From the NCBI RefSeq assembly GCF_011398155.1, contig NZ_AP021888.1, positions 516,001 to 580,000 on the forward strand: a DNA stretch of 64,000 nt. Reading direction: 5' to 3'. Of the stretch, positions 46,486 to 59,092 are shown piece by piece (the stretch's first letter is position 1; each line of letters starts with the position of its first letter). A program made the position numbers and the translations under genes. The notes under the pieces were generated by a model. The model searched no databases. It was not told the origin of the DNA and worked only from the letters and a program-made list of their open reading frames with translations. Source of the DNA: Thiosulfativibrio zosterae. Its GTDB lineage: Bacteria; Pseudomonadota; Gammaproteobacteria; Thiomicrospirales; Thiomicrospiraceae.

Positions 46486-46983
46486 ATGGCACTTAATATC
46501 GAAGATAAAAAGCTAGTCGTTGAAGAAGTTGCTGCAGTTGCTGCAAATGCGGGTTCAATGGTTGCTGCTGAATATCGTGGATTGACGGTAGAAAATATGA
46601 CCCAACTTCGTAATGTGGCTCGTAAAGCAGGTGTGCAAATTCGTGTTATTAAAAACACTTTAGCGCGTCGTGCAATTATGGGTACTAAATTTGAAGACTT
46701 AGGTGAGACTTTCACAGGTCCACTCGTATTTGCTTTCTCTGGTGAAGAGTTAGGAAATGCTGCTCGTGTTTTCAAAGATTTCGCAAAAACGAATAACAAG
46801 TTGGTTGTCAGATCTATGTCAATCGGTGAAGGCGCGTGGGATGCTAGTTACTTAGACAAAGTAGCAGCTCTACCGACTCGCGATGAAGCATTGAGCAAAC
46901 TACTTTATGTCATGAAAGAACCTGTAGCTAAGTTAGCTCGTGGTCTTGTGGCTGTTAAAGAACAAAAAGAACAAGCGGCTTAA
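46486..46983 (+). CDS. rplJ: 50S ribosomal protein L10
   Basis: 165 residues. N-terminal rRNA-binding region with SMVAAEYRGLTVENMTQLRN and IRVIKNTLARRA; C-terminal helix for L7/L12 dimers ends VAKLARGLVAVKEQKEQAA. Forms the base of the ribosomal stalk and represses its own operon through the leader. 33 nt before rplL. Confidence 0.96.
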   Translation: MALNIEDKKLVVEEVAAVAANAGSMVAAEYRGLTVENMTQLRNVARKAGVQIRVIKNTLARRAIMGTKFEDLGETFTGPLVFAFSGEELGNAARVFKDFAKTNNKLVVRSMSIGEGAWDASYLDKVAALPTRDEALSKLLYVMKEPVAKLARGLVAVKEQKEQAA

Positions 46984-47016
46984 TTGACGCCCAATAGACA
47001 ATTTTAGGAGATTACA

Positions 47017-47388
47017 ATGTCTGTAACAAAAGAAGATATTTTAGAAGCAGTTGCCAATATGTCAGTATTGGAAGTTGTTGCTTTAGTTGAAGCAATGGAA
47101 GAAAAATTTGGTGTATCAGCGGCTGCTGTTGCAGTTGCTGGTCCAGCTGCTGACGCAGGTGCTGCTCAAGAAGAGCAAACTGAATTTAACGTAATCCTAA
47201 CCGGTGCTGGTGCTAACAAAGTTGGTGCTATCAAAGCAGTTCGTGCTGCCACTGGTTTAGGTCTTAAAGAAGCTAAGGACGCTGTTGAAGGTGTTCCATT
47301 TGTTCTTAAAGAAGGTGTTTCTAAAGCAGAAGCTGAAGCTTTGGCTAAAGAAATCAAAGAAGCTGGCGCTGAGTGCGAAATTAAATAA
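47017..47388 (+). CDS. rplL: 50S ribosomal protein L7/L12
   Basis: 123 residues. N-terminal dimerisation helices, Ala/Gly-rich hinge (about 37-52), C-terminal domain with [23 protein letters not shown]. Recruits translation factors. TTAGGAG precedes the ATG. An attenuator-like hairpin lies after it. Confidence 0.97.
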   Translation: MSVTKEDILEAVANMSVLEVVALVEAMEEKFGVSAAAVAVAGPAADAGAAQEEQTEFNVILTGAGANKVGAIKAVRAATGLGLKEAKDAVEGVPFVLKEGVSKAEAEALAKEIKEAGAECEIK

Positions 47389-47422
47389 TTTCGTTTCCAC
47401 AGTTGCTTTAGCAGCATGAAAT

Positions 47423-47448
47423 GGCTGGCGTTTAGACGCCGGCCTTTT
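47423..47448 (+). terminator. attenuator-like hairpin between rplL and rpoB
   Basis: GGCTGGCGT / ACGCCGGCC stem (one G-U pair) with a TTAG loop and a TTTT run. Position fits the partial terminator that lowers rpoBC relative to rplJL. Confidence 0.7.
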
Positions 47449-47565
47449 CTCGTTTATAGCAGTGTGTAAAAGTGTAATTATTGTTTTGTTTCTGTTATTA
47501 CAGTTTTATGCATTTTCTAAATAAAACCGAGTTTTATTTTATCCACTAGGATCAAGAGGTAATCA

Positions 47566-50500
47566 ATGGCCTATTCTTTAACCGAAAAGAAACGCGTCCG
47601 TAAAGACTTTTCTACCAGTGCTTCAATTCTTGAAGTCCCTTACTTGTTGTCTTTACAAAAAGAATCCTTTCACGAATTTTTGCAAATGGACAAAAAACCT
47701 TTAGAGCGTCAGCTACAAGGTTTACATGCTGCATTCAGTTCTGTTTTTCCAATTCATGGTGTTGCAGGTACCGCCGACCTTGAGTATGTCAGCTATCACA
47801 TGGGGCAGCCTGAGTTTGATGTTAAAGAGTGTAAACAACGCGGCGTGACTTATGCATCACCTTTAAGAGTTAAGATGCGTTTAGTATTGTTTGATAAGGA
47901 TGCACCTGCTGGTAAGCGTCCTGTTAAAGATGTTAAAGAGCAAGAAGTCTATTTAGGGGATATTCCTCTAATGACAGATAATGGTACTTTTGTTATTAAT
48001 GGTACAGAGCGTGTTATCGTTACTCAGCTTCACCGTTCTCCTGGTGTAATCTTTGATAGTGACAAAGGTAAATCGCACTCATCAGGTAAAGTTTTATTTA
48101 ATGCTCGCATTATTCCTTACCGTGGTTCTTGGTTAGATTTTGAATTTGATCATAATGACGCTGTTTTTGTTCGTATCGATAGACGCCGTAAATTACCGGT
48201 TTCTGTTCTTCTTCGTGCCATGGGTTATAACAACGAAGAAATTCTGAATGAATTCTTTGCTACCAGTGAAGTCATAGGCAAAAAAGGTAAGTTTACTTTA
48301 ACCTTAAATCTTGATCAGTTAAAAGGTCAAATGGCTGTTTTTGATATTGAGCATGAAGGACAAAAAATTATCGAGTCTGGTAAGCGTATTACAGCTCGAA
48401 ACATTAAGCAGCTTAAAGATTCAAAAATTACAACTTTAGAGGTCTCTCCAGATTATCTGTTAGGCAAGGTTTTAGCCAACGGTATTATGGATACTGAGTC
48501 AGGTGAGTTATTGGCCCGTGCTAATGATGTAATTACCGCGGATCTAATCGATTCTTTCTCAGGTATGAAAGAAATTAAACTTTCTTTGTTATACATTGAT
48601 GAAATGGAGCAAGGGCCTTATATTTCTGACACCATCAATTTAGACTCTACGACCTCGCAACTAGAAGCGCAGATCGAAATCTATCGCATGATGCGTCCTG
48701 GTGAGCCACCAACAAAAGAATCTTCAGAAGCTTTATTCCAAAGCTTATTCTTTGATGAAGCACGATATGACTTGTCTGCCGTTGGTCGTATGAAATTAAA
48801 CCGTCGTTTAGGTCGTGATGAAAACGAAGGTGTTGTTGTTCTTGAAAATAAAGATATCGTTGATGTTGTTCACGAGTTAATAAAAATTCGTAACGGTTTA
48901 AGTTCAATTGATGATATCGATACCCTTGGAAATCGTCGTATTCGTGCAGTTGGCGAAATGGCTGAAAATGCTTTCCGTGTTGGTTTAGTCCGTGTTGAGC
49001 GTGCTGTTAAAGAGCGTTTAAATCAAGCAGAAACCGATGGTTTATTGCCACAAGATTTAATTAATGCTAAGCCTGTTTCTGCGGCAATCAAGGAATTCTT
49101 CGGTTCTTCTCAGTTGTCGCAGTTTATGGACCAAGTGAACCCTTTATCTGAGATTACGCATAAGCGTCGTGTTTCTGCGTTAGGGCCAGGTGGTTTAACT
49201 CGTGAGCGTGCAGGCTTTGAGGTTCGCGACGTTCACCCAACGCATTATGGTCGTGTTTGTCCTATCGAAACTCCTGAAGGTCCAAACATCGGTTTGATCA
49301 ATACTTTGGCTATTTACGCAAAAACCAATAAATATGGTTTCCTTGAAACACCATACCGTAAGGTTATTGATGGCAAGGTAACAGATGAAGTTGAATATGT
49401 TTCTGCGATTGATGAAGCCCAGTATGTCATCGCACAGGCAAGTGCTAAAGTGGATGCGGATGGATACCTTGTTGATGATTTAGTTTCTGCAAGACATCAA
49501 AACGAATTTACGCTGTCATCTTCTAAAGATATTAACTACATGGACGTGTCTCCAATGCAGATCGTTTCAGTTGCGGCATCATTGATTCCGTTCCTGGAGC
49601 ACGATGATGCTAACCGTGCCTTGATGGGCTCGAACATGCAGCGTCAAGCAGTTCCTACTTTAAGAGCAGACAAGCCTTTGGTTGGAACCGGGATTGAAAA
49701 AATTGTTGCAGCTGATTCTGGTGTAACTGTCGTTGCGTCTCGTGGTGGTAAGGTTATTTCTTCGGATGCCAGTCGCATCGTTGTTAAAGCGAACGAAAAT
49801 GAAATCGAAGAAGGTGCTTCTGGGGTAGATATTTATAACCTAGTTAAGTACCAGCGTTCTAACCAAAATACTTGTATCAACCAAAAGCCAATTGTTAAAG
49901 CGGGTGATGTTGTTACTCGTGGTGACGTTTTAGCTGATGGTCCTTCAACGGACTTGGGTGAATTGGCTTTGGGGCAAAACATGCGTATCGCCTTTATGCC
50001 ATGGAACGGTTACAACTTCGAAGACTCTATCTTAATTTCAGAACGCGTTGTTCAAGAAGATCGCTATACAACAATTCACATTGAAGAACTAACGTGTTTA
50101 GCACGTGACACTAAGTTAGGTTCTGAAGAAATTACTGCAGATATTCCAAATGTCGGCGAATCAGCTTTAGCGCGACTAGATGACTGCGGTATTGTTTATG
50201 TCGGGGCTGAAGTTAAGCAAGGTGATATTCTGGTTGGTAAGGTGACGCCTAAAGGTGAAACTCAGCTAACACCAGAAGAAAAATTACTGCGCGCTATCTT
50301 TGGTGAAAAAGCTTCTGATGTTAAAGATACCTCATTGCGTGTTGGTAAGGGTATCGAAGGAACGGTTATAGATGTTCAGGTCTTTACTCGCGAAGGTGAG
50401 AAGAAAGACAGTCGCGCTTTAGCGATTCAGGCGGATGAGCTTCAAAAAGTCCGTAAGGATATTGACGAGCAATATAAGATTTTAGAGCAAGATTCTTACG

Positions 50501-51624
50501 AGCGTATCAAAGTGATATTGGTCGGTAAGAGCTTGGTTTCAGGTGCTGTTATTGATGAAGAGATGTTGTCAAAAACAGAGAAATCTAAATGGTTTAATTT
50601 AAATGTTGCTGATGAAGAAGTTGTTAGATACCTAGAGTCAGTTGAAGCTCAGCTTAAAGCTAAGCATGAGCAACTTAATGCATTATTTGAAGAAAAGCGT
50701 AAGAAGTTAACACAAGGTGATGATTTAGCGCCAGGTGTTATTAAGATGGTTAAGGTGTATGTTGCGGTTAAGCGTCGTATCCAACCTGGTGACAAGATGG
50801 CGGGTCGTCACGGTAACAAGGGTGTTATTTCGCGCATTTGCCCAGTTGAAGACATGCCTTACGATGAAACAGGCCGTCCTGTTGACATTTGTTTGAACCC
50901 TCTTGGGGTTCCATCACGTATGAACGTTGGTCAGATTCTTGAAACTCACCTAGGTCTAGCGGCTGAAGGATTGGGTGTCAAGATTGATGCTATGTTAAAG
51001 CGACAAGCAGACATTAAGGAAATTCGTGGTTTCTTAGATCAAATTTATAACGAATCACAAGGTCAAAAAGTGGCTTTTGAAGAGTTCTCTGATGAAGAAA
51101 TTATCGAGTTGGCAGGCAATCTTCGTAAAGGTGTACCTTTAGCATCGCCAGTTTTTGATGGCGCATCTGAAGCCCAGATTAAGGCTTTCTTGAGATTAGC
51201 AGATTTACCAGAAAGTGGGCAGATGACACTATTTGATGGTATTTCTGGTGAAGCTTTTGACAGACCTGTAACCGTTGGATATATGTATTACTTGAAACTT
51301 AACCACTTGGTTGATGACAAAATGCATGCGCGTTCAACCGGTCCTTACAGCTTGGTAACTCAACAGCCTTTAGGTGGTAAAGCGCAGTTCGGTGGACAGC
51401 GTTTTGGAGAGATGGAGGTATGGGCGCTTGAGGCTTATGGTGCAGCCTTTACCCTACAAGAAATGTTAACGGTTAAGTCAGATGACTTGAATGGTCGTAC
51501 AAGAATGTATAAAAACATTGTTGATGGTAATGAATATATGGAACCTGGTATTCCAGAGTCCTTCAGTGTATTACGTAAAGAAATTCGTGCACTGGGTATC
51601 GATATTGAGTTGGAGCAAGATTAA
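47566..51624 (+). CDS. rpoB: RNA polymerase subunit beta
   Basis: 1352 residues. Rifampicin-region segment [21 protein letters not shown] with the key Asp, His and Ser residues of sensitive enzymes, and one change (Val for the usual Asn after DQ). [11 protein letters not shown] near the N-terminus; catalytic-side residues in [13 protein letters not shown]-terminal end [24 protein letters not shown]. Starts 178 nt after rplL and overlaps the rpoC start by one base. Confidence 0.98.
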   Translation: MAYSLTEKKRVRKDFSTSASILEVPYLLSLQKESFHEFLQMDKKPLERQLQGLHAAFSSVFPIHGVAGTADLEYVSYHMGQPEFDVKECKQRGVTYASPLRVKMRLVLFDKDAPAGKRPVKDVKEQEVYLGDIPLMTDNGTFVINGTERVIVTQLHRSPGVIFDSDKGKSHSSGKVLFNARIIPYRGSWLDFEFDHNDAVFVRIDRRRKLPVSVLLRAMGYNNEEILNEFFATSEVIGKKGKFTLTLNLDQLKGQMAVFDIEHEGQKIIESGKRITARNIKQLKDSKITTLEVSPDYLLGKVLANGIMDTESGELLARANDVITADLIDSFSGMKEIKLSLLYIDEMEQGPYISDTINLDSTTSQLEAQIEIYRMMRPGEPPTKESSEALFQSLFFDEARYDLSAVGRMKLNRRLGRDENEGVVVLENKDIVDVVHELIKIRNGLSSIDDIDTLGNRRIRAVGEMAENAFRVGLVRVERAVKERLNQAETDGLLPQDLINAKPVSAAIKEFFGSSQLSQFMDQVNPLSEITHKRRVSALGPGGLTRERAGFEVRDVHPTHYGRVCPIETPEGPNIGLINTLAIYAKTNKYGFLETPYRKVIDGKVTDEVEYVSAIDEAQYVIAQASAKVDADGYLVDDLVSARHQNEFTLSSSKDINYMDVSPMQIVSVAASLIPFLEHDDANRALMGSNMQRQAVPTLRADKPLVGTGIEKIVAADSGVTVVASRGGKVISSDASRIVVKANENEIEEGASGVDIYNLVKYQRSNQNTCINQKPIVKAGDVVTRGDVLADGPSTDLGELALGQNMRIAFMPWNGYNFEDSILISERVVQEDRYTTIHIEELTCLARDTKLGSEEITADIPNVGESALARLDDCGIVYVGAEVKQGDILVGKVTPKGETQLTPEEKLLRAIFGEKASDVKDTSLRVGKGIEGTVIDVQVFTREGEKKDSRALAIQADELQKVRKDIDEQYKILEQDSYERIKVILVGKSLVSGAVIDEEMLSKTEKSKWFNLNVADEEVVRYLESVEAQLKAKHEQLNALFEEKRKKLTQGDDLAPGVIKMVKVYVAVKRRIQPGDKMAGRHGNKGVISRICPVEDMPYDETGRPVDICLNPLGVPSRMNVGQILETHLGLAAEGLGVKIDAMLKRQADIKEIRGFLDQIYNESQGQKVAFEEFSDEEIIELAGNLRKGVPLASPVFDGASEAQIKAFLRLADLPESGQMTLFDGISGEAFDRPVTVGYMYYLKLNHLVDDKMHARSTGPYSLVTQQPLGGKAQFGGQRFGEMEVWALEAYGAAFTLQEMLTVKSDDLNGRTRMYKNIVDGNEYMEPGIPESFSVLRKEIRALGIDIELEQD

Positions 51625-54600
51625 TGAAAGATTTATTAGGATTCCTAAAACAACAAAACGCTTCAAGTGATTTTGATGCAATCAAAGTCTCTCTTGCTTC
51701 CCCAGAAAAGATTCGTTCTTGGTCGTTTGGTGAGGTTAAGAAGCCAGAAACCATTAACTATCGTACCTTCAAGCCTGAGCGTGATGGTTTATTTTGTGCC
51801 AAAATTTTCGGACCTATCCGTGATTATGAGTGCTTGTGTGGTAAATACAAGCGTTTAAAACACCGTGGTGTTATTTGTGAGAAATGTGGCGTTGAAGTAA
51901 CTCAATCTAAAGTGCGTCGTGAGCGCATGGGTCACATAGATCTTGCGACTTCAGTGGCACATATTTGGTTTTTAAAATCATTGCCCTCTCGTATTGGTTT
52001 AATGTTGGATATGACGTTAAAAGAAATCGAAGCGGTACTTTATTTTGAAGCTTTCATGGTTGTTGACCCCGGTTTAACACCTTTAGAGCCTTGGCAGTTA
52101 TTGTCTGAAGAAGAGTATTTAGATGCTTTAGATGAATATGGCGACGAATTTGAGGCGCAAATGGGTGCTGAAGCCATTAAGAAAATGCTTCAATCGATTG
52201 ATTTAAAATCTGAAGAAGTTCGCTTGAAAGAAGAGATGGATACAACCAACTCTGAAACTAAGCAAAAGAAACTTTCAAAACGCTTAAAGTTAGTGGATTC
52301 TTTCTTGCAGTCAGGCAACCGTCCAGAATGGATGGTATTAGATGTATTGCCAGTATTGCCACCTGAATTACGCCCTTTAGTTCCACTTGATGGTGGTCGT
52401 TTTGCAACGTCTGACTTAAACGATTTGTACCGCCGTGTGATTAACCGTAACAACCGTTTGAAGCGTTTATTGGATTTGATGGCGCCAGATATTATTGTGC
52501 GTAACGAAAAGCGTATGCTGCAAGAGTCGGTTGATTCATTATTGGATAATGGTCGTCGTGGTCGCGCAGTAACAGGTACTAACAAGCGTCAGTTAAAGTC
52601 TTTGGCAGATATGATCAAAGGTAAGCAGGGTCGTTTCCGTCAAAACCTGTTAGGTAAGCGTGTTGACTATTCTGGTCGTTCGGTAATCGTGGTAGGTCCT
52701 ACTTTGCGCCTGCATCAGTGTGGTTTACCGAAAAAAATGGCTTTAGAGTTATTCAAGCCTTTTATTTTCAGTAAATTGCAAAAGCGTGGTTTAGCATCAA
52801 CGATTAAAGCTGCCAAGAAAATGGTAGACCAAGGGTTGCCAGAGGTTTGGGATGTACTTGATGAAGTCATTCGTGAACATCCAGTACTATTAAACCGTGC
52901 ACCGACACTCCACAGATTAGGTATTCAAGCATTTGAACCTGTGTTAATTGAAGGTAAAGCAATTAATTTACATCCGTTAGTTTGTTCGGCATTTAACGCT
53001 GACTTCGATGGTGACCAAATGGCGGTTCACGTTCCTCTATCGTTAGAGGCACAATTAGAAGCGCGTACTTTGATGATGTCTACCAATAACTTGTTATCAC
53101 CTGCAAACGGTGACCCAATTATTGTGCCTTCTCAGGACGTTGTTCTTGGGCTTTATTACATCACTCGTCAAAGCATTAACGAAGTTGGCGAAGGTAAGGC
53201 TTTCTCTAACTGGCAGGAAGTTCAGCGTGCATTGGATGCCAAAGTTGTCCATTTGCACACGATGATCAAACTTAAGTTAGAGCAAACAATTGTTGATGAA
53301 GCGGGTGTTGAAAGTGTTACTCGTGGAATCATTGATACAACGGCTGGTCGTGCGCTATTGTTAAGAATTTTGCCTAAAGGTTTGTCTTTTGATTTGGTTA
53401 ACAAAGATTTAACGAAAAAAAGCATTAGTCAGGCATTAAATGCTTGTTATCGTTTGTTAGGTCCTAAAGAAACGGTAATCTTTGCTGACCAATTGATGTA
53501 TACCGGTTTTAAATGGTCTACTTTAGCAGGGCTTTCATTCTGTTCAGATGACATGTTAATTCCTGATGAAAAAGCAGGCATCATTGCTCGTGCAGAAGAG
53601 CAGGTTGCTGAAATTCAAGGACAGTTTTCACAAGGTTTAGTAACCGAGGGTGAGCGTTATAACAAAGTCGTTGATATTTGGTCTCATACGAATGAATTGG
53701 TTACCAAGTCCATGATGGACGAGTTGCAGTTTGAAACTGTTATTGATGCTAAGGGTAATGAAGTTAAGCAAACATCATTTAACTCTGTTTACATGATGGC
53801 GGATTCTGGTGCGCGTGGTAGCGTTGCACAGATGCGTCAGTTAGGTGGTATGCGTGGGTTGATGGCTAAGCCAGATGGATCTATCATTGAAACACCGATC
53901 ACTGCAAACTTCCGTGAAGGTCTAAACGTACTTCAGTACTTTATCTCTACACACGGTGCGCGTAAAGGTTTGGCAGATACTGCATTGAAAACAGCAAACT
54001 CTGGTTACTTAACGCGCCGTTTAGTTGATGTTGCGCAAGATGTTGTTGTGACAGAAAATGATTGCGGAACCTCTGCGGGTATTACTGTATCTTCACATGT
54101 TGAAGGTGGTGATGTTGTTGAGGAGCTAAAAGATCGTATTCTAGGTCGTGTACTGGCAGATGATGTGGTTGGCTTAGATGGGTCAGTCATTGTCGCCTCG
54201 GGGACTTTATTAGATGAGCGCTTAGTTGCAATCATTGATAAGAGCGGTGTGGATAGCGTCAAAGTCCGTTCAACCATTACTTGCGAAACAAAGTTTGGTA
54301 TTTGTCAGCGTTGTTATGGTCGTGATTTAGCGCGTGGTCATTTGGTTAACCTGGGTGAAGCAGTCGGTGTTATGGCTGCTCAGTCAATCGGTGAGCCAGG
54401 AACTCAGTTAACGATGCGTACATTCCATATCGGTGGTACAGCATCCGCATCTGCAGCTCAAAGCCAAGTTGAAGTGCGTCATGAAGGTAAAGTTAAGTTT
54501 GATAACCTAAAAACAATCGCCAACTCTGAAGATCGTTTAATTGTGACTTCTCGCTCGGGTGAAGTTTCAATTTTAGATGAACTTGGCCGTGAAAAAGAGC

Positions 54601-55826
54601 GTTATAAAATTCCTTACGGTGCTGTGCTAAAAGTTAAAGACGGCATTATGGTTCAGTCAGGTGAAGTTCTGGCTGCATGGGATCCTCATACGCATCCAAT
54701 CATTACTGAGACTAAAGGTCGTGTTGAATTTGGTAACTTTGAAGGGATTGTAGAAGAGCATACCGATGAATTAACAGGCTTAACAACCCATGTTGTTAAG
54801 AGTGCTAGAGATCGTTCAGCAGTCAATAAAGAAACGCGTCCATACATACAGTTAGTGGATGCTGCGGGTGAAGTTGTACCTTTCCCAGGAACGCAAACAC
54901 CAGCGATGTATTATTTACCTGAAAATGCAATTGTTGTTGTACAAAGTAATGATGATATTCACCCAGGTGACATTATTGCTCGTATTCCTCAAGCGTCTTC
55001 AAAGACAAAAGATATTACCGGGGGTCTTCCTCGCGTAGCTGATTTGTTTGAAGCGCGTATGCCTAAAGAACCTGCAATCATGGCAGAAGTAGCTGGTGTT
55101 GTCGGTTTAGGAAAAGAAACAAAAGGCAAGCAAAGATTGATCATTACCCAAGACAGTGGTGAACAATATGAATTGCTAATTCCTAAATGGCGTTCATTGG
55201 ATGTCTTTGAAGGTGAGCGTGTTGAGAAGGGGGATATTGTTGTTGAAGGTAATCCAAATCCGCATGACATTTTAAGACTGTTAGGTGTTGAAAAACTGAC
55301 GGAATATGTTGTGAGTGAAGTACAAGATGTTTATCGCTTACAAGGTGTAAAAATTAACGACAAGCATATCGAAACGATTGTGCGTCAGATGTTAAGAAAG
55401 GTTGAGGTTAAAACTTCAGGAGATACTAACTTAATCAAAGGTGAGCAAGCAGAATATGCAAGAGTTCTTGAGTTTAATGAACTTGCTCGCAGTAAAGGTG
55501 AAGTTGAAGCGACTTATCAGCGCGTACTTCTAGGGATTACTAAAGCGTCTTTGGCAACTGAGTCATTTATTTCAGCGGCGTCTTTCCAAGAAACAACTCG
55601 TGTTTTAACAGAGGCTGCGGTCAGTGGTAAGCGCGATCAGTTAGTTGGTTTAAAAGAAAACGTTATTGTAGGTCGCTTAATTCCAGCCGGAACAGGTTAT
55701 GCCTATCATAAAGCGCGTAAAGCAGCGAGTGAGCAGACTCAAATTGAATTGAAGTCTTTTATTGCTGCTCAAGATACTACAACTGAAGAAGTTGTAGAAG
55801 TTATGGAAGAGACAACAGAGTTATAA
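51624..55826 (+). CDS. rpoC: RNA polymerase subunit beta'
   Basis: 1400 residues. N-terminal zinc-binding [20 protein letters not shown]; active-site magnesium motif [12 protein letters not shown]; trigger-loop region with [16 protein letters not shown]; second cysteine cluster [16 protein letters not shown]. The ATG shares one base with the rpoB stop (TAATG). The C-terminus is acidic ([15 protein letters not shown]). No terminator is seen after it; a promoter for rpsL follows within the gap. Confidence 0.98.
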   Translation: MKDLLGFLKQQNASSDFDAIKVSLASPEKIRSWSFGEVKKPETINYRTFKPERDGLFCAKIFGPIRDYECLCGKYKRLKHRGVICEKCGVEVTQSKVRRERMGHIDLATSVAHIWFLKSLPSRIGLMLDMTLKEIEAVLYFEAFMVVDPGLTPLEPWQLLSEEEYLDALDEYGDEFEAQMGAEAIKKMLQSIDLKSEEVRLKEEMDTTNSETKQKKLSKRLKLVDSFLQSGNRPEWMVLDVLPVLPPELRPLVPLDGGRFATSDLNDLYRRVINRNNRLKRLLDLMAPDIIVRNEKRMLQESVDSLLDNGRRGRAVTGTNKRQLKSLADMIKGKQGRFRQNLLGKRVDYSGRSVIVVGPTLRLHQCGLPKKMALELFKPFIFSKLQKRGLASTIKAAKKMVDQGLPEVWDVLDEVIREHPVLLNRAPTLHRLGIQAFEPVLIEGKAINLHPLVCSAFNADFDGDQMAVHVPLSLEAQLEARTLMMSTNNLLSPANGDPIIVPSQDVVLGLYYITRQSINEVGEGKAFSNWQEVQRALDAKVVHLHTMIKLKLEQTIVDEAGVESVTRGIIDTTAGRALLLRILPKGLSFDLVNKDLTKKSISQALNACYRLLGPKETVIFADQLMYTGFKWSTLAGLSFCSDDMLIPDEKAGIIARAEEQVAEIQGQFSQGLVTEGERYNKVVDIWSHTNELVTKSMMDELQFETVIDAKGNEVKQTSFNSVYMMADSGARGSVAQMRQLGGMRGLMAKPDGSIIETPITANFREGLNVLQYFISTHGARKGLADTALKTANSGYLTRRLVDVAQDVVVTENDCGTSAGITVSSHVEGGDVVEELKDRILGRVLADDVVGLDGSVIVASGTLLDERLVAIIDKSGVDSVKVRSTITCETKFGICQRCYGRDLARGHLVNLGEAVGVMAAQSIGEPGTQLTMRTFHIGGTASASAAQSQVEVRHEGKVKFDNLKTIANSEDRLIVTSRSGEVSILDELGREKERYKIPYGAVLKVKDGIMVQSGEVLAAWDPHTHPIITETKGRVEFGNFEGIVEEHTDELTGLTTHVVKSARDRSAVNKETRPYIQLVDAAGEVVPFPGTQTPAMYYLPENAIVVVQSNDDIHPGDIIARIPQASSKTKDITGGLPRVADLFEARMPKEPAIMAEVAGVVGLGKETKGKQRLIITQDSGEQYELLIPKWRSLDVFEGERVEKGDIVVEGNPNPHDILRLLGVEKLTEYVVSEVQDVYRLQGVKINDKHIETIVRQMLRKVEVKTSGDTNLIKGEQAEYARVLEFNELARSKGEVEATYQRVLLGITKASLATESFISAASFQETTRVLTEAAVSGKRDQLVGLKENVIVGRLIPAGTGYAYHKARKAASEQTQIELKSFIAAQDTTTEEVVEVMEETTEL

Positions 55827-55867
55827 TTTTGATAAGTGTAAATCTATATGATTTCAAAAACTTATTC

Positions 55868-55896
55868 TTGACAAATAGCATGTCAGTCTCTAAAAT
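55868..55896 (+). promoter_or_regulatory. sigma70 promoter for the str operon (rpsL-rpsG-fusA-tuf)
   Basis: TTGACA (55868-55873), 17-nt spacer, TAAAAT (55891-55896). The leader holds a weak hairpin GCTCACGGA / TTCGTGGGC. Confidence 0.75.
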
Positions 55897-55977
55897 CTTT
55901 CAACCTTGCTCACGGAAGTCTATTTCGTGGGCATTTCGTGTAAATTAAGAGTCAAATCTTAAATGGAGTAAGAATTA

Positions 55978-56352
55978 ATGGCTACTATTAACCAGTTGGT
56001 GCGTAAGCCGCGTAAAGATAAAGTAAAAGTATCAAACGTTCGTGCGTTAGAAGCTTGTCCTCAGCGTCGCGGTGTTTGTACGCGTGTTTATACAACAACC
56101 CCTAAAAAGCCTAACTCTGCCCTGCGTAAAGTTGCTCGTGTACGTTTAACGAATGGTTTTGAAGTTTCTACCTACATTGGTGGTGAAGGTCATAACCTAC
56201 AAGAACACTCCGTGATCCTTATTCGCGGTGGTCGTGTAAAAGATTTGCCTGGTGTGCGTTATCACACAGTGCGTGGTGCATTAGACTGCGCAGGTGTGAC
56301 TAAGCGTAAACAAGGTCGTTCAAAGTACGGTGCGAAGCGTCCAAAAGCTTAA
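55978..56352 (+). CDS. rpsL: 30S ribosomal protein S12
   Basis: 124 residues. [19 protein letters not shown] carries the lysine linked to streptomycin resistance when mutated, and [13 protein letters not shown] the second; both are wild-type. The DLPG Asp is the usual site of beta-methylthiolation. First gene of the str operon. Confidence 0.98.
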   Translation: MATINQLVRKPRKDKVKVSNVRALEACPQRRGVCTRVYTTTPKKPNSALRKVARVRLTNGFEVSTYIGGEGHNLQEHSVILIRGGRVKDLPGVRYHTVRGALDCAGVTKRKQGRSKYGAKRPKA

Positions 56353-56410
56353 TTGCTTTTAACATACCCTTTGCAATATTAGAAATACATTTATACCGGA
56401 AGAGTTAAGA

Positions 56411-56884
56411 ATGGCAAGAAGAAGAGAAATACCAAAAAGATTGGTTTTACCCGATCCTAAGTTTGGTGATACTACGTTAACAAAATTTGTTAACATGATT
56501 ATGGTAAGCGGGAAAAAGGCTGTAGCTGAAAAAATCGTATATGACGCATTAGATGTTGTTGTTGAGAGAAAAAAAGGTGGAGACCACGCTTTATTATTAA
56601 GAGAAGCATTAGATAATGTTGGTCCAATGGTTGAGGTTAAATCTCGCCGTGTAGGTGGAGCAACTTATCAAGTACCAGTAGAAGTCCGTCCTGAGCGTAA
56701 AGTTGCTTTAGCTATGCGTTGGTTAGTTGACGCTTCTCGTAAGAGAAGTGAAAAGGGCATGATGCTTAGATTAGCAGGTGAGTTGTCTGACGCGCTTGAA
56801 AATCGTGGTTCTGCGATCAAGAAGAAAGAAGATACCCATCGAATGGCAGAGGCTAACAAAGCCTTCTCACATTTCCGTTGGTAA
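56411..56884 (+). CDS. rpsG: 30S ribosomal protein S7
   Basis: 157 residues. Starts [20 protein letters not shown] and ends with the decoding-site region ending KAFSHFRW. Binds the 3' major domain of 16S rRNA and in E. coli represses the str operon by binding upstream of its own gene. Followed by a hairpin before fusA. Confidence 0.97.
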   Translation: MARRREIPKRLVLPDPKFGDTTLTKFVNMIMVSGKKAVAEKIVYDALDVVVERKKGGDHALLLREALDNVGPMVEVKSRRVGGATYQVPVEVRPERKVALAMRWLVDASRKRSEKGMMLRLAGELSDALENRGSAIKKKEDTHRMAEANKAFSHFRW

Positions 56885-56892
56885 TCTAATTG

Positions 56893-56912
56893 AGGCCCTG
56901 GAAAGGGCCTTT
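56893..56912 (+). terminator. intercistronic hairpin between rpsG and fusA
   Basis: AGGCCC / GGGCCT stem with a TGGAAA loop and TTTATTATTTG after; weak U-run, possibly a partial terminator or a stability element. Confidence 0.5.
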
Positions 56913-56943
56913 ATTATTTGTGTTTTAATAAAAGGTTATTAAA

Positions 56944-59046
56944 GTGGCACGTACAACTCCTTTAGAAAGATATCGTAATATCGGTATCATGGCCCACATT
57001 GATGCGGGTAAAACAACAACAACTGAGCGTATTTTGTATTACACCGGTGTTTCTCATAAAATTGGTGAGGTTCATGACGGTGGCGCAACCATGGACTGGA
57101 TGGAGCAAGAGCAAGAACGTGGTATTACCATTACTTCTGCAGCGACAACAGCGCATTGGAGCGGGATGGCTAAGCAATATGCACAGCACCGTATTAACAT
57201 TATCGATACGCCAGGTCACGTTGACTTTACAATCGAAGTAGAGCGTTCATTGCGTGTTTTAGATGGTGCGGTTACTTGTTTCTGTTCAGTTTCTGGTGTA
57301 GAGCCTCAGTCTGAAACAGTGTGGCGCCAAGCGGATAAGTATGGCGTTCCTCGTATGGGCTTTGTTAATAAAATGGACAGAGCTGGAGCTAATTTCTTGA
57401 ATGTTAACCAGATGGTTATCGATCGTCTAGGTGCAAAACCTGTGCCTATGCAGTTACCAATTGGTGCAGAAGAAACTTTCCGTGGTGTAGTTGACTTGGT
57501 TAAGATGCAAGCAATCTACTGGGAAGAAGAGAATATGGGTATGCAGTACCGATATGAAGACATTCCTGCAGACATGATTAAATTGTGTCAAGAATGGCGC
57601 GAAAAAATGGTGGAGTCTGCCGCCGAAGCATCTGAAGAATTAATGGATAAATATCTTGAAGAAGGTGATTTGTCAGAAGCTGAAATTAAAGAAGGTATTC
57701 GTAAGCGTTGTATCGCAGTTGAAATCGTACCTATGTTCTGTGGTTCTGCCTTTAAAAATAAAGGTGTTCAAACTTTACTTGATGGTGTTATTGATTACTT
57801 GCCTGCGCCAATTGATGTTCCTGCGATTAAAGGTGAGCTTGAAGATGGTACACCAGCAGAGCGTCATTCGACTGATGACGAGCCTTTTGCAGCACTTGCA
57901 TTCAAAATCATGACAGATCCTTATGTTGGGACGCTTACATTTATGCGTGTTTACTCTGGTTTCTTGGCAGCAGGAAGTCCAGTGTATAACTCGGTTAAGC
58001 AGAAGCGTGAACGCGTAGGTCGTATGTTGCAAATGCATGCAAACTCTCGTGAAGAGATTAAAGAAGTGCGTGCAGGTGAGATTGCTTGTGCCGTTGGTCT
58101 TAAAGATACAACGACTGGTGATACTTTGTGTGATCCAGACAATAGAATTATTCTTGAGCGTATGGATTTCCCAGAGCCAGTAATTTCGATTGCAATTGAG
58201 CCTAAAACCAAAGCTGACCAAGAAAAAATGGGTATTGCTTTAGGTAAATTGGCAGCTGAGGATCCTTCTTTCCGTGTACATACGGATGAAGAAACAGGCG
58301 AAACGATTATTTCTGGTATGGGTGAATTGCATTTAGACATCATCGTTGATCGTATGAAGCGCGAATTTAGTGTTGAGGCAAATATTGGTGCGCCTCAAGT
58401 TTCTTACCGTGAAACTATTCGCACTGCTGTTGAAGCTGAAGGTAAATTTGTTCGTCAGTCTGGTGGTCGTGGTCAGTATGGGCATGTTGTATTCAAAATG
58501 TTCCCACAAGAACCTGGTACTGGCTTTGAATTCGTCAATAGCACAGTAGGTGGTTCTGTTCCGCGTGAATACATCAGTGCGGTTGAGAAAGGTGCAAAAG
58601 CTCAATTGGAAAACGGTGTAATTGCTGGCTTCCCAATGGTTGATGTTAAAGTTGAATTGATTGATGGTTCATACCATGATGTTGACTCAAACGAAATGGC
58701 GTTCAGTGTTGCTGCTGGTATGGGTGTTAAAGCCGGTGCTGCAAAAGCAAATCCTGTAATTCTTGAGCCAATCATGGCTGTAGAAGTAACAACGCCTGAA
58801 GAGTATATGGGTGACATCATTGGTGACCTTAACCGTCGTCGCGGCTTAGTATTGGCTATGGATGACATTCCGACTGGAAAGTCAGTAAAAGCTGAGGTAC
58901 CACTTTCAGAGATGTTTGGTTATTCTAACCAAATGCGTTCTTTGACTCAGGGTCGCGCTAACTACAGCATGGAGTTCAAGAAATACAATGACGCTCCTCG
59001 TAACATTCAAGAAGAAATTATCGCAAAGTCGAAAAAAGGTTCTTAA
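56944..59046 (+). CDS. fusA: elongation factor G
   Basis: 700 residues, starting at GTG or the family-typical [21 protein letters not shown]1 [11 protein letters not shown]3 [13 protein letters not shown] and domain IV with [12 protein letters not shown]. Translocase of the ribosome. GTG start at 56944; upstream AAAGG. Third gene of the str operon. Confidence 0.98.
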   Translation: MARTTPLERYRNIGIMAHIDAGKTTTTERILYYTGVSHKIGEVHDGGATMDWMEQEQERGITITSAATTAHWSGMAKQYAQHRINIIDTPGHVDFTIEVERSLRVLDGAVTCFCSVSGVEPQSETVWRQADKYGVPRMGFVNKMDRAGANFLNVNQMVIDRLGAKPVPMQLPIGAEETFRGVVDLVKMQAIYWEEENMGMQYRYEDIPADMIKLCQEWREKMVESAAEASEELMDKYLEEGDLSEAEIKEGIRKRCIAVEIVPMFCGSAFKNKGVQTLLDGVIDYLPAPIDVPAIKGELEDGTPAERHSTDDEPFAALAFKIMTDPYVGTLTFMRVYSGFLAAGSPVYNSVKQKRERVGRMLQMHANSREEIKEVRAGEIACAVGLKDTTTGDTLCDPDNRIILERMDFPEPVISIAIEPKTKADQEKMGIALGKLAAEDPSFRVHTDEETGETIISGMGELHLDIIVDRMKREFSVEANIGAPQVSYRETIRTAVEAEGKFVRQSGGRGQYGHVVFKMFPQEPGTGFEFVNSTVGGSVPREYISAVEKGAKAQLENGVIAGFPMVDVKVELIDGSYHDVDSNEMAFSVAAGMGVKAGAAKANPVILEPIMAVEVTTPEEYMGDIIGDLNRRRGLVLAMDDIPTGKSVKAEVPLSEMFGYSNQMRSLTQGRANYSMEFKKYNDAPRNIQEEIIAKSKKGS

Positions 59047-59055
59047 TTAAACTTT

Positions 59056-59073
59056 AGCCCCGTTGGCGGGGCT
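59056..59073 (+). other. intercistronic hairpin between fusA and tuf
   Basis: AGCCCCG / CGGGGCT with a TTGG loop, followed by TCTAATAAGG. Without a U-run it is likely an mRNA processing or stability element. Confidence 0.5.
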
Positions 59074-59092
59074 TCTAATAAGGTAGATAAAA

